The position numbers were made by a program, and so were the translations under genes. The notes under the pieces are model-generated. The model saw nothing but the letters and a program-made list of their open reading frames with translations. It ran no database searches and was not told the DNA's origin. 23,869 nucleotides of DNA, from the NCBI GenBank assembly GCA_910588935.1, contig CAJUSM010000004.1, positions 46,499-70,367 of the forward strand, given 5' to 3'. This DNA is from an uncultured Oscillospiraceae bacterium. Its GTDB lineage: Bacteria; Bacillota; Clostridia; Oscillospirales; Acutalibacteraceae. How positions within the stretch are numbered: position 1 is the stretch's first letter; each line of letters begins with the position of its first letter. Shown here in pieces: positions 8,296 to 15,885 of the stretch.

Positions 8296-8678
8296 CTGCC
8301 GCGCCCCCTATACAGTAGGCCGGTGGGCGCAAGGTAGACACGCAGCGCCGCGCTGAGCCGCCCCTGGGCCGTGGCCCCCGCGCCGTTCCCGGAGCCGGAG
8401 CTGCTGCCCCCAGCATAGGTGCGGGAAATACCATCGTTGCTCTCCGACACCACCGGTCCGCCGTTCTCCTCTACCTGGGCCTGGTCAGCGTAGGCGCACA
8501 GGGCTGACATGACCGCGCCCCGGACGCTTTCCGGGAGCCCCGGCCAGCGCTTACTTAGCCTGTACTCCGTCATGGCGTCCGCAAACAAAAAGCCCTGGGA
8601 GGAAAGCCGATGAAAGGCTTCCTCGTCCAGGATGCCGCCGTAAGTGGCCTTGTACCACTCATAGCTTACAACGACCAT
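8292..8678 (-). CDS. Head-tail connector (adaptor) protein
   Basis: 128 residues. The first 75 residues are helical (YKATYGGILDEEAFHRLSSQ, MTEYRLSKRWPGLPESVRGA, VMSALCAYADQA), as in gp6/gp15-type adaptors that bind below the portal. A Gly/Ser-rich linker (YAGGSSSGSGNGAGATAQG) follows, then a short C-terminal arm, LSAALRVYLAPTGLLYRGRG, which in this class often docks onto the portal. It follows the major capsid gene by 17 bases and has a GGGGTGAG site. Confidence 0.65.
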   Translation of the reverse strand: MVVVSYEWYKATYGGILDEEAFHRLSSQGFLFADAMTEYRLSKRWPGLPESVRGAVMSALCAYADQAQVEENGGPVVSESNDGISRTYAGGSSSGSGNGAGATAQGRLSAALRVYLAPTGLLYRGRGR

Positions 8679-8695
8679 TTAACTCACCCCGTTTC

Positions 8696-9748
8696 CTATG
8701 CCGCCGTAGGCAGAGTGGCCGTGGCAATAAACAGGCCCTCGGGGTTGGGCAGGACCGGCGTGAACAGGGCAGAGGCCTTAGACCAGACCGCCGTGGGGTC
8801 CTGCTCTGTCCACTGAGTCAGGGTGATGAACTGCTCCGCGCTCTTGCCGGTCCAGCCGCCCAGGGTGATCTCCTCCGGGGTCACGCCCCAAAGGCCCACG
8901 CCGAAGTCCTGCAGGCCGTTGTATGAGGCCAGGAAGGAGACCTTGTTCTCGGCGAAAAAGCGCTTGGTGGTTTTCGCGCCGGTTTTGGTTTCCGTGTTGT
9001 AGCGCAGGTCGTTGGTGCGGATCACGCTGAACCCAAACAGGTCGTTGAACAGGGTGGACAGCTGAGAGCGGGTCACCATAGCCCCCGCGCCAGCGCCGCC
9101 ATAGATGGCCCGGCTGATGCCCTCGTTGGTCAGCAGCTTGGAAAGCACCTTGCTGGAGGTCACCATGCCGGAAATAGTCATACCCTTTTCCCGGGCTTTC
9201 TCCACAATAGCCATAATCTGGCCCAGGACATCTTTCTGGGCCGTGGAGAGGTCCAGGGTCAGGTTGCTGTTGGCGGTGGGTACACCGAAGTTCACGGCGA
9301 AGTTCAGGCCGTTCTCGTTGACGGTCATCTTGCCGGTGGAGAGCACTTCCATCTTAGCGGCCTCTGTACGGCAGCGCACATTCTCAGCCAGCCGCGCCCA
9401 GTCATTGAATACCTGGTCCAGCAGGGCGCTGTCGTCGGTAATACCGTTCTCCTGGGCCATGCGCAGGCTCTCGGACTGGTTGATCTTCTCCTTGATAAAG
9501 AGCTTTTCAACCGTCACACGCTCCAGCGCGGGCCGGGAGGCGATATGGGCCTCGGTGTCCAGGCCGTGGATCAGGGCCATCGTGGGGAGCTGGTCCCCCG
9601 CCGCCATGCGCAGGTACTCAGCCTTAAAGTGCTGGGTCTTCCGGTCAGGGAAAATCACATCCCCCAGGTACTGAGGCCGGGGGATGAGGAAGTTCTGGGA
9701 GAAGTCCAGCTGGTCTTTCTTTTCCAGCATTTTCAGAATGTCAGGCAT
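8696..9748 (-). CDS. Major capsid protein (lambda gpE-like family)
   Basis: 350 residues with a perfect AGGAGG upstream. Segments FLIPRPQYLGDVIFPDRKTQ, YLRMAAGDQLPTMALIHGLD, then the helix MEVLSTGKMTVNENGLNFAV and the late NKVSFLASYNGLQDFGVGLW are typical of the Phage_cap_E-type HK97-fold capsid proteins, as in A118-like phages. Length matches the family. It follows scaffold and decoration genes, the standard order for a capsid built on a separate scaffold protein. Confidence 0.85.
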   Translation of the reverse strand: MPDILKMLEKKDQLDFSQNFLIPRPQYLGDVIFPDRKTQHFKAEYLRMAAGDQLPTMALIHGLDTEAHIASRPALERVTVEKLFIKEKINQSESLRMAQENGITDDSALLDQVFNDWARLAENVRCRTEAAKMEVLSTGKMTVNENGLNFAVNFGVPTANSNLTLDLSTAQKDVLGQIMAIVEKAREKGMTISGMVTSSKVLSKLLTNEGISRAIYGGAGAGAMVTRSQLSTLFNDLFGFSVIRTNDLRYNTETKTGAKTTKRFFAENKVSFLASYNGLQDFGVGLWGVTPEEITLGGWTGKSAEQFITLTQWTEQDPTAVWSKASALFTPVLPNPEGLFIATATLPTAA

Positions 9749-9770
9749 AAATTTTTACCTCCTGTAGTTT

Positions 9771-10130
9771 TTAGGAGCCCGCAGGCTGGCTTGTCGTGGG
9801 CTTTATCACGTCGCCGTTCTCGTTCACAAAGACGATGCCCAGCCCGTCCAGGGCGGTGAAGGCCGCGTCGCTGATGGTCAGCCGGTCTTTGAGTACCCGG
9901 CCCGCCACCAGCACAGAACCAACGGCGTCACCGTCCGTCACGTCCGCGTCCGCGAACACGATGCCGGTGGCGGTGGCGTCGTCCTTAGGGTAGATGGTCC
10001 CGGCGAACACGGTCTTGTACTTGCCGTCCGTGGCCCCCATTGTCTGGGGCAGCTGGCGGGTCTTGCGCACAAGGCCCACCGCGCTGTCCAGGAAATTGGG
10101 GGTAGAGGCGCTTTTCTCAACAGTAATCAT
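9771..10130 (-). CDS. Putative head decoration protein
   Basis: 119 residues from the ATG at 10130, chosen for the AAGGA site 8 bases upstream; longer versions would run into the scaffold gene. It contains VFAGTIYPKDDATATGIVFA, DAVGSVLVAGRVLKDRLTIS and a final GIVFVNENGDVIKPT. This beta-rich pattern is seen in small capsid decoration or head-fibre-base proteins between scaffold and major capsid genes. The position supports the role; no catalytic features are seen. Confidence 0.6.
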   Translation of the reverse strand: MITVEKSASTPNFLDSAVGLVRKTRQLPQTMGATDGKYKTVFAGTIYPKDDATATGIVFADADVTDGDAVGSVLVAGRVLKDRLTISDAAFTALDGLGIVFVNENGDVIKPTTSQPAGS

Positions 10131-10149
10131 TTGCTTATTCCTTTCTGTG

Positions 10150-10758
10150 TTATTTTGTTTCGCCTTCGGCGCTGCCTGCGGGAGTGGGGTTGAATCTGCC
10201 ACCCGCCGCCCTTGCCGCCTGGGCCGCGCGGCTCAGCCCGGCAGGGGGACCGCCAGCACCCATAGGGCCGGAAAAGGCGGGGTCGGGCTTGTCGGACTTG
10301 AAGGCATCCGGGTCGGACTCCCGCAGGGCTTTCAGCCGGTCGGCAAAGCCCTCCAGCTTGCCGTCCTTGAGAGCCAGCCGGTCAGCCATAAGGGCGTCCC
10401 GGATGGACTTCTCCGCCGCCTTAGAGGTAAAGGCCACCTTTTCGCCGTGCATGGCGGCAGTCAGGGCGTCGGCATAGTCCCGGTCAGCCAGCTGCTTTTT
10501 GTAGTCCTCTGTCTCGGTGTTGTACTTGCCCTGCAGCTCCTCCAACTGCTTTTTCAGGCCCTCGGCGTTCTGAGCACCGGCCTTGAGCCCCTCCAGGTCT
10601 TTGTCCCTGTCGGACAGCTGCTGGGTCAGGGAAGTTACCTGGCTTTTGGCGTCCTCGGCGGCTTTCTTGTGCTTTTCGATGTCCTTGCCGTTCATGGCGA
10701 GAACCTTGTCGGCCTGCTCCTCGGTAATGCCCAGGGCGGTCAATTCCTCTTTCTTCAT
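10150..10758 (-). CDS. Scaffold protein (GP20 family)
   Basis: 202 residues. Residues about 1-110 are charged and helical with a coiled-coil pattern (GITEEQADKVLAMNGKDIEK, VTSLTQQLSDRDKDLEGLKA, LKKQLEELQGKYNTETEDYK), followed by DALTAAMHGEKVAFTSKAAE and a Gly/Pro/Ala-rich end. This is the Phage_GP20 minor structural/scaffold family that guides capsid assembly. The ribosome site is AAGGA 6 bases before the ATG. It lies just after a strong terminator, so its transcription needs read-through or a promoter between 10880 and 10759; I did not find a convincing one there. Confidence 0.85.
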   Translation of the reverse strand: MKKEELTALGITEEQADKVLAMNGKDIEKHKKAAEDAKSQVTSLTQQLSDRDKDLEGLKAGAQNAEGLKKQLEELQGKYNTETEDYKKQLADRDYADALTAAMHGEKVAFTSKAAEKSIRDALMADRLALKDGKLEGFADRLKALRESDPDAFKSDKPDPAFSGPMGAGGPPAGLSRAAQAARAAGGRFNPTPAGSAEGETK

Positions 10759-10880
10759 CGCTGTTCCTTTCTGCGGCTAGGCTTTTTAGGTCGTTGCCAT
10801 GACCTACCGCCCCGCTCTCATAGGCTTGCGGGTCAGCCAAATAGGGCCCGCTGTCGGATCGTTGCACCGGCAAATGGGCA

Positions 10881-10914
10881 TAAAAAGGCAGGGTACTTAG
10901 TAAAAGCACCCTGC
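10881..10914 (-). terminator. Rho-independent terminator after the nuclease/RNA cassette
   Basis: On the minus strand GCAGGGT (10914-10908) pairs with ACCCTGC (10894-10888), extended by an inner CTT/AAG, and is followed by CTTTTT. The U-tract is only on the minus strand, so it stops transcripts coming from the nuclease cassette upstream. Confidence 0.8.
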
Positions 10915-10938
10915 AAAGAAAATATTATGACATAAGGA

Positions 10939-10963
10939 AAGGAGCAAGCTAAGCCTGCTCCTT
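10939..10963 (-). terminator. Hairpin, possible first terminator of the candidate RNA
   Basis: Perfect 8-bp stem AAGGAGCA/TGCTCCTT with a 9-base loop, followed on the minus strand by TCCTTATG, a weak U-tract. It could terminate the RNA weakly or be a structural part of it. Confidence 0.45.
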
Positions 10964-11084
10964 AAACGGTTATTTGGCAGGCGTGGCATTCTCCTGCATC
11001 TCTCAGGGTTTCCCCTTGTCAAACCATCGGCGTGTGGACGGCCACGAAATTTTCCACCTCAAATAACCGTCTTATCCTACGTTA

Positions 11085-11113
11085 ATTATAGCAAGATTAT
11101 TCTCGTTTGTAAA
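11085..11113 (-). promoter_or_regulatory. Sigma-A promoter for the candidate small RNA
   Basis: On the minus strand TTTACA (11113-11108), a 17-base spacer, then TATAAT (11090-11085). The -35 lies in the last codons of the PBECR gene. No start codon with a ribosome site follows before the next terminator, which points to an RNA product. Confidence 0.7.
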
Positions 11114-11474
11114 GCACTTTTTCGGATTTTGTATACCGCGTATAACGCCGGTCTTCTACCTTCTGGAAAGTTATGACTGAGTTTTTGAAACCTTCCGGGT
11201 CATGGGAGGTCTTTAGCCGCAGAATCAACTTGTAACTCTTCCCGTTATCCTCAATGTGCTTCAGCAGCAGTGCGGAATCCGGCTTGTTGGCCTCCAATAT
11301 GTAATCGGGGTTCTCAACAATACGTGTCAAATACTCAAAATAGCGTTCATAGTCCCCTGGATGGCGTTCTTTGATATGCTGCACCCTCTCATCGGTAATA
11401 ATCACCTCATCGGTGGTGATGTTCTCCGACACACAGCGGAACAGCTCCTTGTCAATTTTCCCCACATACTGCAC
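11097..11474 (-). CDS. PBECR-type nuclease (phage Barnase-EndoU-ColicinE5/D-RelE fold)
   Basis: 125 residues from a GTG at 11474; no other start exists between it and the upstream in-frame stop. Residues VGKIDKELFRCV, DEVIITDERVQHIKERHPGD, ENPDYILEANKP, YKLILRLKTSHD and FKNSVITFQKVEDRRY match the small PBECR nuclease domains found beside phage portal/MuF genes. Family members are predicted RNases or toxins; catalytic activity here is inferred (candidates include the HIKERH motif). The gene is more AT-rich than its neighbours, has its own promoter (11509-11537) and is followed by a terminator, all features of a moron. The GTG lacks a well-placed ribosome site, see the overlapping ORF at 11402-11482. 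Confidence 0.75.
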   Translation of the reverse strand: MQYVGKIDKELFRCVSENITTDEVIITDERVQHIKERHPGDYERYFEYLTRIVENPDYILEANKPDSALLLKHIEDNGKSYKLILRLKTSHDPEGFKNSVITFQKVEDRRYTRYTKSEKVLYKRE

Positions 11475-11482
11475 GTCAACAT
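11402..11482 (-). CDS. Possible 26-codon overlapping leader ORF
   Basis: An ATG at 11482, 8 bases before the PBECR GTG and in another frame, has a GAGG ribosome site 10 bases upstream and encodes MLTCSMWGKLTRSCSAVCRR plus six residues, ending in TGA at 11402. The only visible ribosome site is better placed for it than for the nuclease. It may be chance or may tune nuclease translation. Confidence 0.2.
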   Translation of the reverse strand: MLTCSMWGKLTRSCSAVCRRTSPPMR

Positions 11483-11495
11483 TCCCGGCTTTCCT

Positions 11496-12653
11496 CTAAG
11501 CTGGTTTCATTATACCAGATTCCGGGGACAATGTAAACACGGCGTTCCCCACCTGCTCCCTTGCCCCGTCCCTCTTGAGCCCCGTCTGGCTGAGGAAGTC
11601 ACGCATACGGCCCTGCCAAGCGGCCACCTTTGCCGCCGCCTCGTCCGTAGGCCGCCCTGCCGCCCGCATGGCCGTACCCTCCCGCTTCCAGCGGCGAATC
11701 TGGCGCTCAATATATCGCTGCTGCTGGGTGGCCTCGTACTCGGTCATTTTCTGGCCGTTATAGGTGTAATTCTTGGCGGCATAGCCCTCCAGCATATCCC
11801 GGGTATAGGCCCGGCTGGCCCCCTCAAGAAAGGGGTAAAAGCTGTGGCGGCAGTTCCACCCGCAGAGGCCCGCCCCGGTGCCGTAGCCCGTGGACTCCAC
11901 GAAGTCCCGGTATTTCGGGTGATGGCCTTTCCGGCAGAACACCTGCCCCTGCCATTCCTGGTGGTCTGGCCGGGCCCCGGCGTGGGCCGTGGTCTCCACA
12001 AGGTCAACGTCCAGCTCATCCATGAGGGCCAGCTGGGACTTGGCCGAGGTCTGGTTCACCCCGGTTACGACTGCCCGGCGCACGGCCGCTTCGATAGTGT
12101 CAATATGGCCGGAGGGGTACTGGATAGCCCCCACGCCTTGCCGGGACAGGTCTTTTACCGCAGTCCTTACCGCCGAGTTGTAGTCAAACGCCCCGGTGGA
12201 CACTTTCAGCCAGGCCCGGTCCAGCGCGTCCTCAAACTGCTTTGTAGCGGTATTGGCCGTGGTACGGGTCAGGTTGACGAACAGGCCATTGGTCTGGGCC
12301 ATTCCGTCCCGCAGAATTCGCTTGACCCCGGCAGCTTGCAGGGGGTCAACCCGGCCCATGCCCGCCGCCGCGTAAACGGCCGCGTCCGTGGTCAGGGACT
12401 TCTTGACCGCCTCCTGCATGAGCCGCTGAATCTCCTCCCGGCTTTTCCCGCTCATACCTGCCAGCTGTGCCTCGATATCGTCTTCCAGCACCCCTATTGC
12501 CCGCAGTTTCTGGTGCTGGTGCTGGGCCGCTGGGATGTAAAAATCATAGGCAGCAATGCGCTCGGCCATGTTGCGGAGGATGTCCTGCTCCACCTCTCCA
12601 TAGAGAGCCGCCAGCCGGTCGGGAGCGCCCGCCAGATACTCCGGGAGCAGCAT
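11496..12653 (-). CDS. Minor capsid protein 2 (phage_min_cap2)
   Basis: 385 residues starting MLLPEYLAGAPDRLAALYGE, two bases after the portal stop. A helical N-terminal half leads to the conserved IDTIEAAVRRAVVTGVNQTS, then VDLVETTAHAGARPDHQEWQ, GQVFCRKGHHPKYRDFVEST and GLCGWNCRHSFYPFLEG. These are the hallmarks of Phage_min_cap2, the MuF-like head protein of A118-type phages that is packaged with the portal. The Cys/His residues in this stretch are conserved in the family. The last codons hold the PBECR promoter. Confidence 0.85.
   Translation of the reverse strand: MLLPEYLAGAPDRLAALYGEVEQDILRNMAERIAAYDFYIPAAQHQHQKLRAIGVLEDDIEAQLAGMSGKSREEIQRLMQEAVKKSLTTDAAVYAAAGMGRVDPLQAAGVKRILRDGMAQTNGLFVNLTRTTANTATKQFEDALDRAWLKVSTGAFDYNSAVRTAVKDLSRQGVGAIQYPSGHIDTIEAAVRRAVVTGVNQTSAKSQLALMDELDVDLVETTAHAGARPDHQEWQGQVFCRKGHHPKYRDFVESTGYGTGAGLCGWNCRHSFYPFLEGASRAYTRDMLEGYAAKNYTYNGQKMTEYEATQQQRYIERQIRRWKREGTAMRAAGRPTDEAAAKVAAWQGRMRDFLSQTGLKRDGAREQVGNAVFTLSPESGIMKPA
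11509..11537 (-). promoter_or_regulatory. Extended -10 promoter of the PBECR gene
   Basis: Minus strand TTTACA (11537-11532), 17-base spacer ending TGG, then TATAAT (11514-11509). Both hexamers are identical to those of the RNA promoter at 11085-11113. It lies in the last codons of the minor capsid gene and predicts a start near 11502, giving a leader of about 28 bases. Confidence 0.75.
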
Positions 12654-12655
12654 AG

Positions 12656-14041
12656 CTAAAACCCAAAGCCGGGGCCGGTATCAGCGGTGGGGGGGCACAT
12701 GGCTTTGGCCGTTTCCTCGTCCTCATGATACCACTTCACCCGGTACTCCCATTTCTGCATGAACCCGTCCCGCACGTCCTGGCGGTCCCGCTCCCGCTGG
12801 GCGTCCGCGTCTGTCAGGATGCTGTCCTCGAAGTCCACATACAAGGTGTACTCCCCCCGGGGTGCCAGGCCGTACAGAGTTGCGTACACGTCCATACCAT
12901 AGACCGCGTTCTCCAGGGCGGCGGCAAGGCTCTTTTCCATAGCCCGCACCGTGTTGTACTTCCGCGTCTTGGCGGACAGTACCTCTGTGGCGGTCTTTTC
13001 CACCGTGGAAGGGTCGGAGAGGTCGCCATAGGCCAGTCCCACGTTGAACTCAATACGCCTTAGAATGGCCTGCAGGCCCTCGTAAAAGCCTGTGCTGCGC
13101 AGGGCGGGGGAGAACTCCTTGAAAAACTCATCGGAATCATAAGGCATGGCTACATAAAGCCGGTCACGCTCCAGCGGGTTGGGCCCGCCCCCGGGGATCG
13201 GCCCGGAAACAGCCTCCGCCGTGGCGATGATTTTCCGCTCCGCGCTTTGGAACTCATACAGGAACCGCTCCCATTGCTCATCCGCCTGGCGTATCAGCTC
13301 CACGGTCTCCCCGGCATAGACGGACGCGCCCAGCCCCGAAAAATCGGGGGAACTCCCCGCTGTGAAGTAGCCGAACAGGGGCCGCTCCACGTTCTGGATC
13401 TCCACCTCCGGCTGGATATGGGCCCAGTTCGGCACGGTGTAAAGGGTCACCTCCGTGCCACAAAGGCCGTGCTCATCCGAGCGGAAAGCCTTGTTTTTGA
13501 TGGTGTACACGTTCTCGGTCAGGTCATGGTATTCCAGCCGGACATAGTATGCCCGGTCTACCTTGACCGGCTGGCTGCGGAATACCCCGGAAACACAGAT
13601 ACCCCCATCGTCAAAGCGAAGGGGAGTGAAACCTGTGGCCCCGGTGGCATCCAGGAAAATCCGGCCCCCGGATACATAGGGCTTTATCGCCAGCCCTCCC
13701 AGGGCAATGCCCAGGGGGAGCCGGGCCTGCAGGCCGGGCAGGTTGCGCTCTACCTGTTCGCTGAGATAGTCTGCGCGGGGGCCACCATCGAAAGTAACGG
13801 CCATTTCCGAACTGACTACCTGGGCGAACTCTTTGGCAATGGCGCTGGGCAGTCCCAAGGGCTTGACCTCATCACCGGCCCAGGGGGGTGAGCCGGTATA
13901 CAGTTCGTACCAGAGGGTCAGTGCCCGCTCCTGCTGGTCCGTGATGGGCGGGTCAGCGCCAAAGCTCTTGTATACGGTGTTAGCCGGAATCAAAATCTGC
14001 CGCATGAAATTCTTCACCCTCTCCCATAACTTAATTGCCAC
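12656..14041 (-). CDS. Portal protein (SPP1 Gp6/A118 type)
   Basis: 461 residues. The start is a GTG at 14041 with GGAGGT 8 bases upstream, inside the end of the large terminase gene, so the two overlap by 11 bases. Segments LTLWYELYTGSPPWAGDEVK, GLPSAIAKEFAQVVSSEMAV, FNVGLAYGDLSDPSTVEKTA and TEVLSAKTRKYNTVRAMEKS are typical of SPP1-type portals, which form the dodecameric DNA channel at one capsid vertex. Length matches A118 portals. Its place after TerL and before minor capsid 2 is standard. Confidence 0.9.
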   Translation of the reverse strand: MAIKLWERVKNFMRQILIPANTVYKSFGADPPITDQQERALTLWYELYTGSPPWAGDEVKPLGLPSAIAKEFAQVVSSEMAVTFDGGPRADYLSEQVERNLPGLQARLPLGIALGGLAIKPYVSGGRIFLDATGATGFTPLRFDDGGICVSGVFRSQPVKVDRAYYVRLEYHDLTENVYTIKNKAFRSDEHGLCGTEVTLYTVPNWAHIQPEVEIQNVERPLFGYFTAGSSPDFSGLGASVYAGETVELIRQADEQWERFLYEFQSAERKIIATAEAVSGPIPGGGPNPLERDRLYVAMPYDSDEFFKEFSPALRSTGFYEGLQAILRRIEFNVGLAYGDLSDPSTVEKTATEVLSAKTRKYNTVRAMEKSLAAALENAVYGMDVYATLYGLAPRGEYTLYVDFEDSILTDADAQRERDRQDVRDGFMQKWEYRVKWYHEDEETAKAMCPPTADTGPGFGF

Positions 14042-15227
14042 AGGCTTTCACCTCCCGCGCAAGGACTGTGGCCGCAAAATAACGGATCTGGTCCATGCTG
14101 TGGTCGTTCTCCTTGATAACCGCGTCCTCGTGCTTTTTTTCGTCCCAGGCATAGGCCCCAAACTCCTTGATGGTATTTTTGCAGCTCTTATCAAACAGCA
14201 TATGCCCGCCTTTCATCAGGGTGCTGGTGATCCGTATACCGTCCAGCACGTCGTTCTTGGCGTTCTTCACGCTGAACTTGCCATGCTTGCGGATAACTGC
14301 CTTAAAGGAGGCCGCAGAGGGGTCTAATATCACCTGCTCGATTTTGCGGCCCTGGGTGAACTTCTCCAAATCGACGTAGTATTCATTGTCTGTCTTTTGT
14401 TCGTGCTCCTCCCGGCTGGCGAAGTAATACTCCTTGACCATCACCGCGTGGCCCTTATTGAGCCGCCAGAGGCCAAACGCGCATGGATTGGTGGTGCCGT
14501 AGTCTATGCTGACAAAGTAACGGCCCGCCCCACTCTGGGCGTCTGTGGTGTAATCGTTCTCGTTGAAAAACGGATAGACCAGTCCCTGGGCCTTTGTCCA
14601 GAGGCCCAGGATAAACCGGTCGTAAAACACCCCGGTATATTCCTTTTTGAGGTTGTCTACATAGTCCTGGGGCAGGGTAGTATTGTCGTCAAGGGTAAAG
14701 GTGACGTCCAGGAAGTCCAATTCCCCAGCTCGTTCGATGTACTTGGTCTTAAGCCAATGGAGGGGGGCGTCCGGGTTGGTTGTGGCAATTAGCTTGGCCC
14801 CCGGCAGGCGCAGACGGGAAAGGAGCATGGTAAAGAAGTCCTCGGGGAACTGGGTCAGCTCGTCGCAGTAAGCCCCCTGCAGGGTCATGCCCCGAATCTT
14901 GCTCTCGCTCCGGGCGTCGTTGGCTCCTTCCAGAAAGACCCGCCGCCCAAACAGATACCCCTCTTTGGCTTGAATGGAAAAGGTGAAGTTGCTCTCGCCC
15001 ACCAGTTCCTGCAACAGCAGCAGGCAGTTGCGCTTTAGGGCGATCAGCGACTTGCCGCACATCAGATAAGATTTGGCCTGAGGCATGGACGCAACCCAAA
15101 AGGCCCACAGCACCAGGGACACCCAGGTTTTTCCAGAGGACACCGAGCCCTCCAACAGGTTGATGCGCCGGAGCCCTCCCTTCTGCCAGAGTCGCAGGAG
15201 TTCCCTCTGTTTCGCTGTGTAAATCAT
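14031..15227 (-). CDS. terL: Terminase large subunit
   Basis: 398 residues, the ATP-driven DNA packaging motor with a C-terminal nuclease. Walker A GSVSSGKT at 27-34, Walker B GAYCDE at 118-123, coupling motif ATTNPD at 148-153. The RNase H-like nuclease has Asp at 242 (SIDYGT), Asp at 302 (ILDPSA) and the DHSMDQ motif at 375-380. The type is PBSX/SPP1-like, so headful packaging is likely. The ATG overlaps the TerS stop by 4 bases. All expected motifs are present, so the protein should be functional. Confidence 0.95.
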   Translation of the reverse strand: MIYTAKQRELLRLWQKGGLRRINLLEGSVSSGKTWVSLVLWAFWVASMPQAKSYLMCGKSLIALKRNCLLLLQELVGESNFTFSIQAKEGYLFGRRVFLEGANDARSESKIRGMTLQGAYCDELTQFPEDFFTMLLSRLRLPGAKLIATTNPDAPLHWLKTKYIERAGELDFLDVTFTLDDNTTLPQDYVDNLKKEYTGVFYDRFILGLWTKAQGLVYPFFNENDYTTDAQSGAGRYFVSIDYGTTNPCAFGLWRLNKGHAVMVKEYYFASREEHEQKTDNEYYVDLEKFTQGRKIEQVILDPSAASFKAVIRKHGKFSVKNAKNDVLDGIRITSTLMKGGHMLFDKSCKNTIKEFGAYAWDEKKHEDAVIKENDHSMDQIRYFAATVLAREVKACGN

Positions 15228-15706
15228 TCCTGCAGCCCCTTTATCAGCTCAAGCAGCATACCATCCTCCTGCTTTTCCTGGGCTTGCAGGAGGCCCAGGT
15301 GTTTTGCCAGCAGTTCCAGGGCTCTCATTTTGTCGGCCAGCTTGACCTCCACACCTTCTTTAGTCTGCTTAATGCTGACGATGGCGGCTTTCTGCTCCTC
15401 GGTCAATTCCTCGGTGTCGTTCATCATGACCACCCCGGAGATAATGCTGGCGTAGTCCGTGCCCTTCGCAAAGGCGATAGAGGCCAGCTCCTGTAGCACC
15501 CGGTCCTGGGTGATTTCTACCCGGTTCTGGCGTTTTTCAATAGCCTTTTGTATTTCTTCCTGAACCTTAACATTTGCTAACAGCCGCGCTCCCTGCTCGC
15601 TAGCCGTTTTAGGGCTATACCCTGCCCTTTTCGCGGCGGCGGTGGCATTGAGGTCAACAAGATATTCCTGTACGAACCGCTTTTGCTTTTCTGACAACTT
15701 CGCCAC
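15224..15706 (-). CDS. terS: Terminase small subunit
   Basis: 160 residues from the GTG at 15706, chosen because GGAGGT lies 9 bases upstream and the product then starts with the family motif LSEKQKRFVQEYLVDLNATA; an ATG further up would add about 40 unrelated residues. The N-terminal helix-turn-helix (AAAKRAGYSPKTASEQGARL) binds the packaging site; the centre is a coiled oligomerisation region (KVQEEIQKAIEKRQNR). Terminase_2 family. It recruits TerL, whose gene overlaps it. The 5' region holds the tRNA-like element. Confidence 0.9.
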   Translation of the reverse strand: MAKLSEKQKRFVQEYLVDLNATAAAKRAGYSPKTASEQGARLLANVKVQEEIQKAIEKRQNRVEITQDRVLQELASIAFAKGTDYASIISGVVMMNDTEELTEEQKAAIVSIKQTKEGVEVKLADKMRALELLAKHLGLLQAQEKQEDGMLLELIKGLQE

Positions 15707-15885
15707 ACCTTGCCGACCTCCTCTTTCAAAAATTGAAACGGCCCCGCCGGTCATGCCCGGTAAGGCTGCACAAAAGGCCCCCAGGTTGCGCATTGTAAAG
15801 AGGCTTGGGGGACTGTCTTGAATAAGCCCCAAACATTGCCAGCCCCCGGATAGGCAGGGTGGCTTTTAGTAAAGGGGCTGTTAAG

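Larger units (their letters stand above)
10881..11078 (-). ncRNA. Candidate structured small RNA downstream of the PBECR gene
   Basis: A minus-strand promoter (11085-11113) predicts a start near 11078. The RNA then has an 11-bp perfect closing stem, ACGGTTATTTG (11070-11060) with CAAATAACCGT (10976-10966). Inside are small stems GTGG/CCAC, GGTTT/AAACC and GCAGG/CCTGC, and CGTGGC could pair with GCCACG in a hairpin loop as a pseudoknot. A hairpin AAGGAGCA/TGCTCCTT (10963-10939) with a weak U-rich tail and the strong terminator at 10914-10881 follow, giving products of roughly 140 or 200 nt. No ORF explains the 338-base gap. I recognise no known riboswitch or RNA family. Confidence 0.55.

Noticed and set aside
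10881..11474. Classical type III toxin-antitoxin (ToxIN) system.
   Set aside because: The nuclease is PBECR-like rather than ToxN-like and the RNA lacks the tandem repeats of ToxI; only a looser RNA-nuclease link can be proposed.
11256..12659. 467-codon plus-strand open frame over the minor capsid gene, and similar long plus-strand frames elsewhere.
   Set aside because: They are antisense shadows of well-supported minus-strand genes and read as unrelated, His/Pro/Arg-rich sequence with no ribosome sites.
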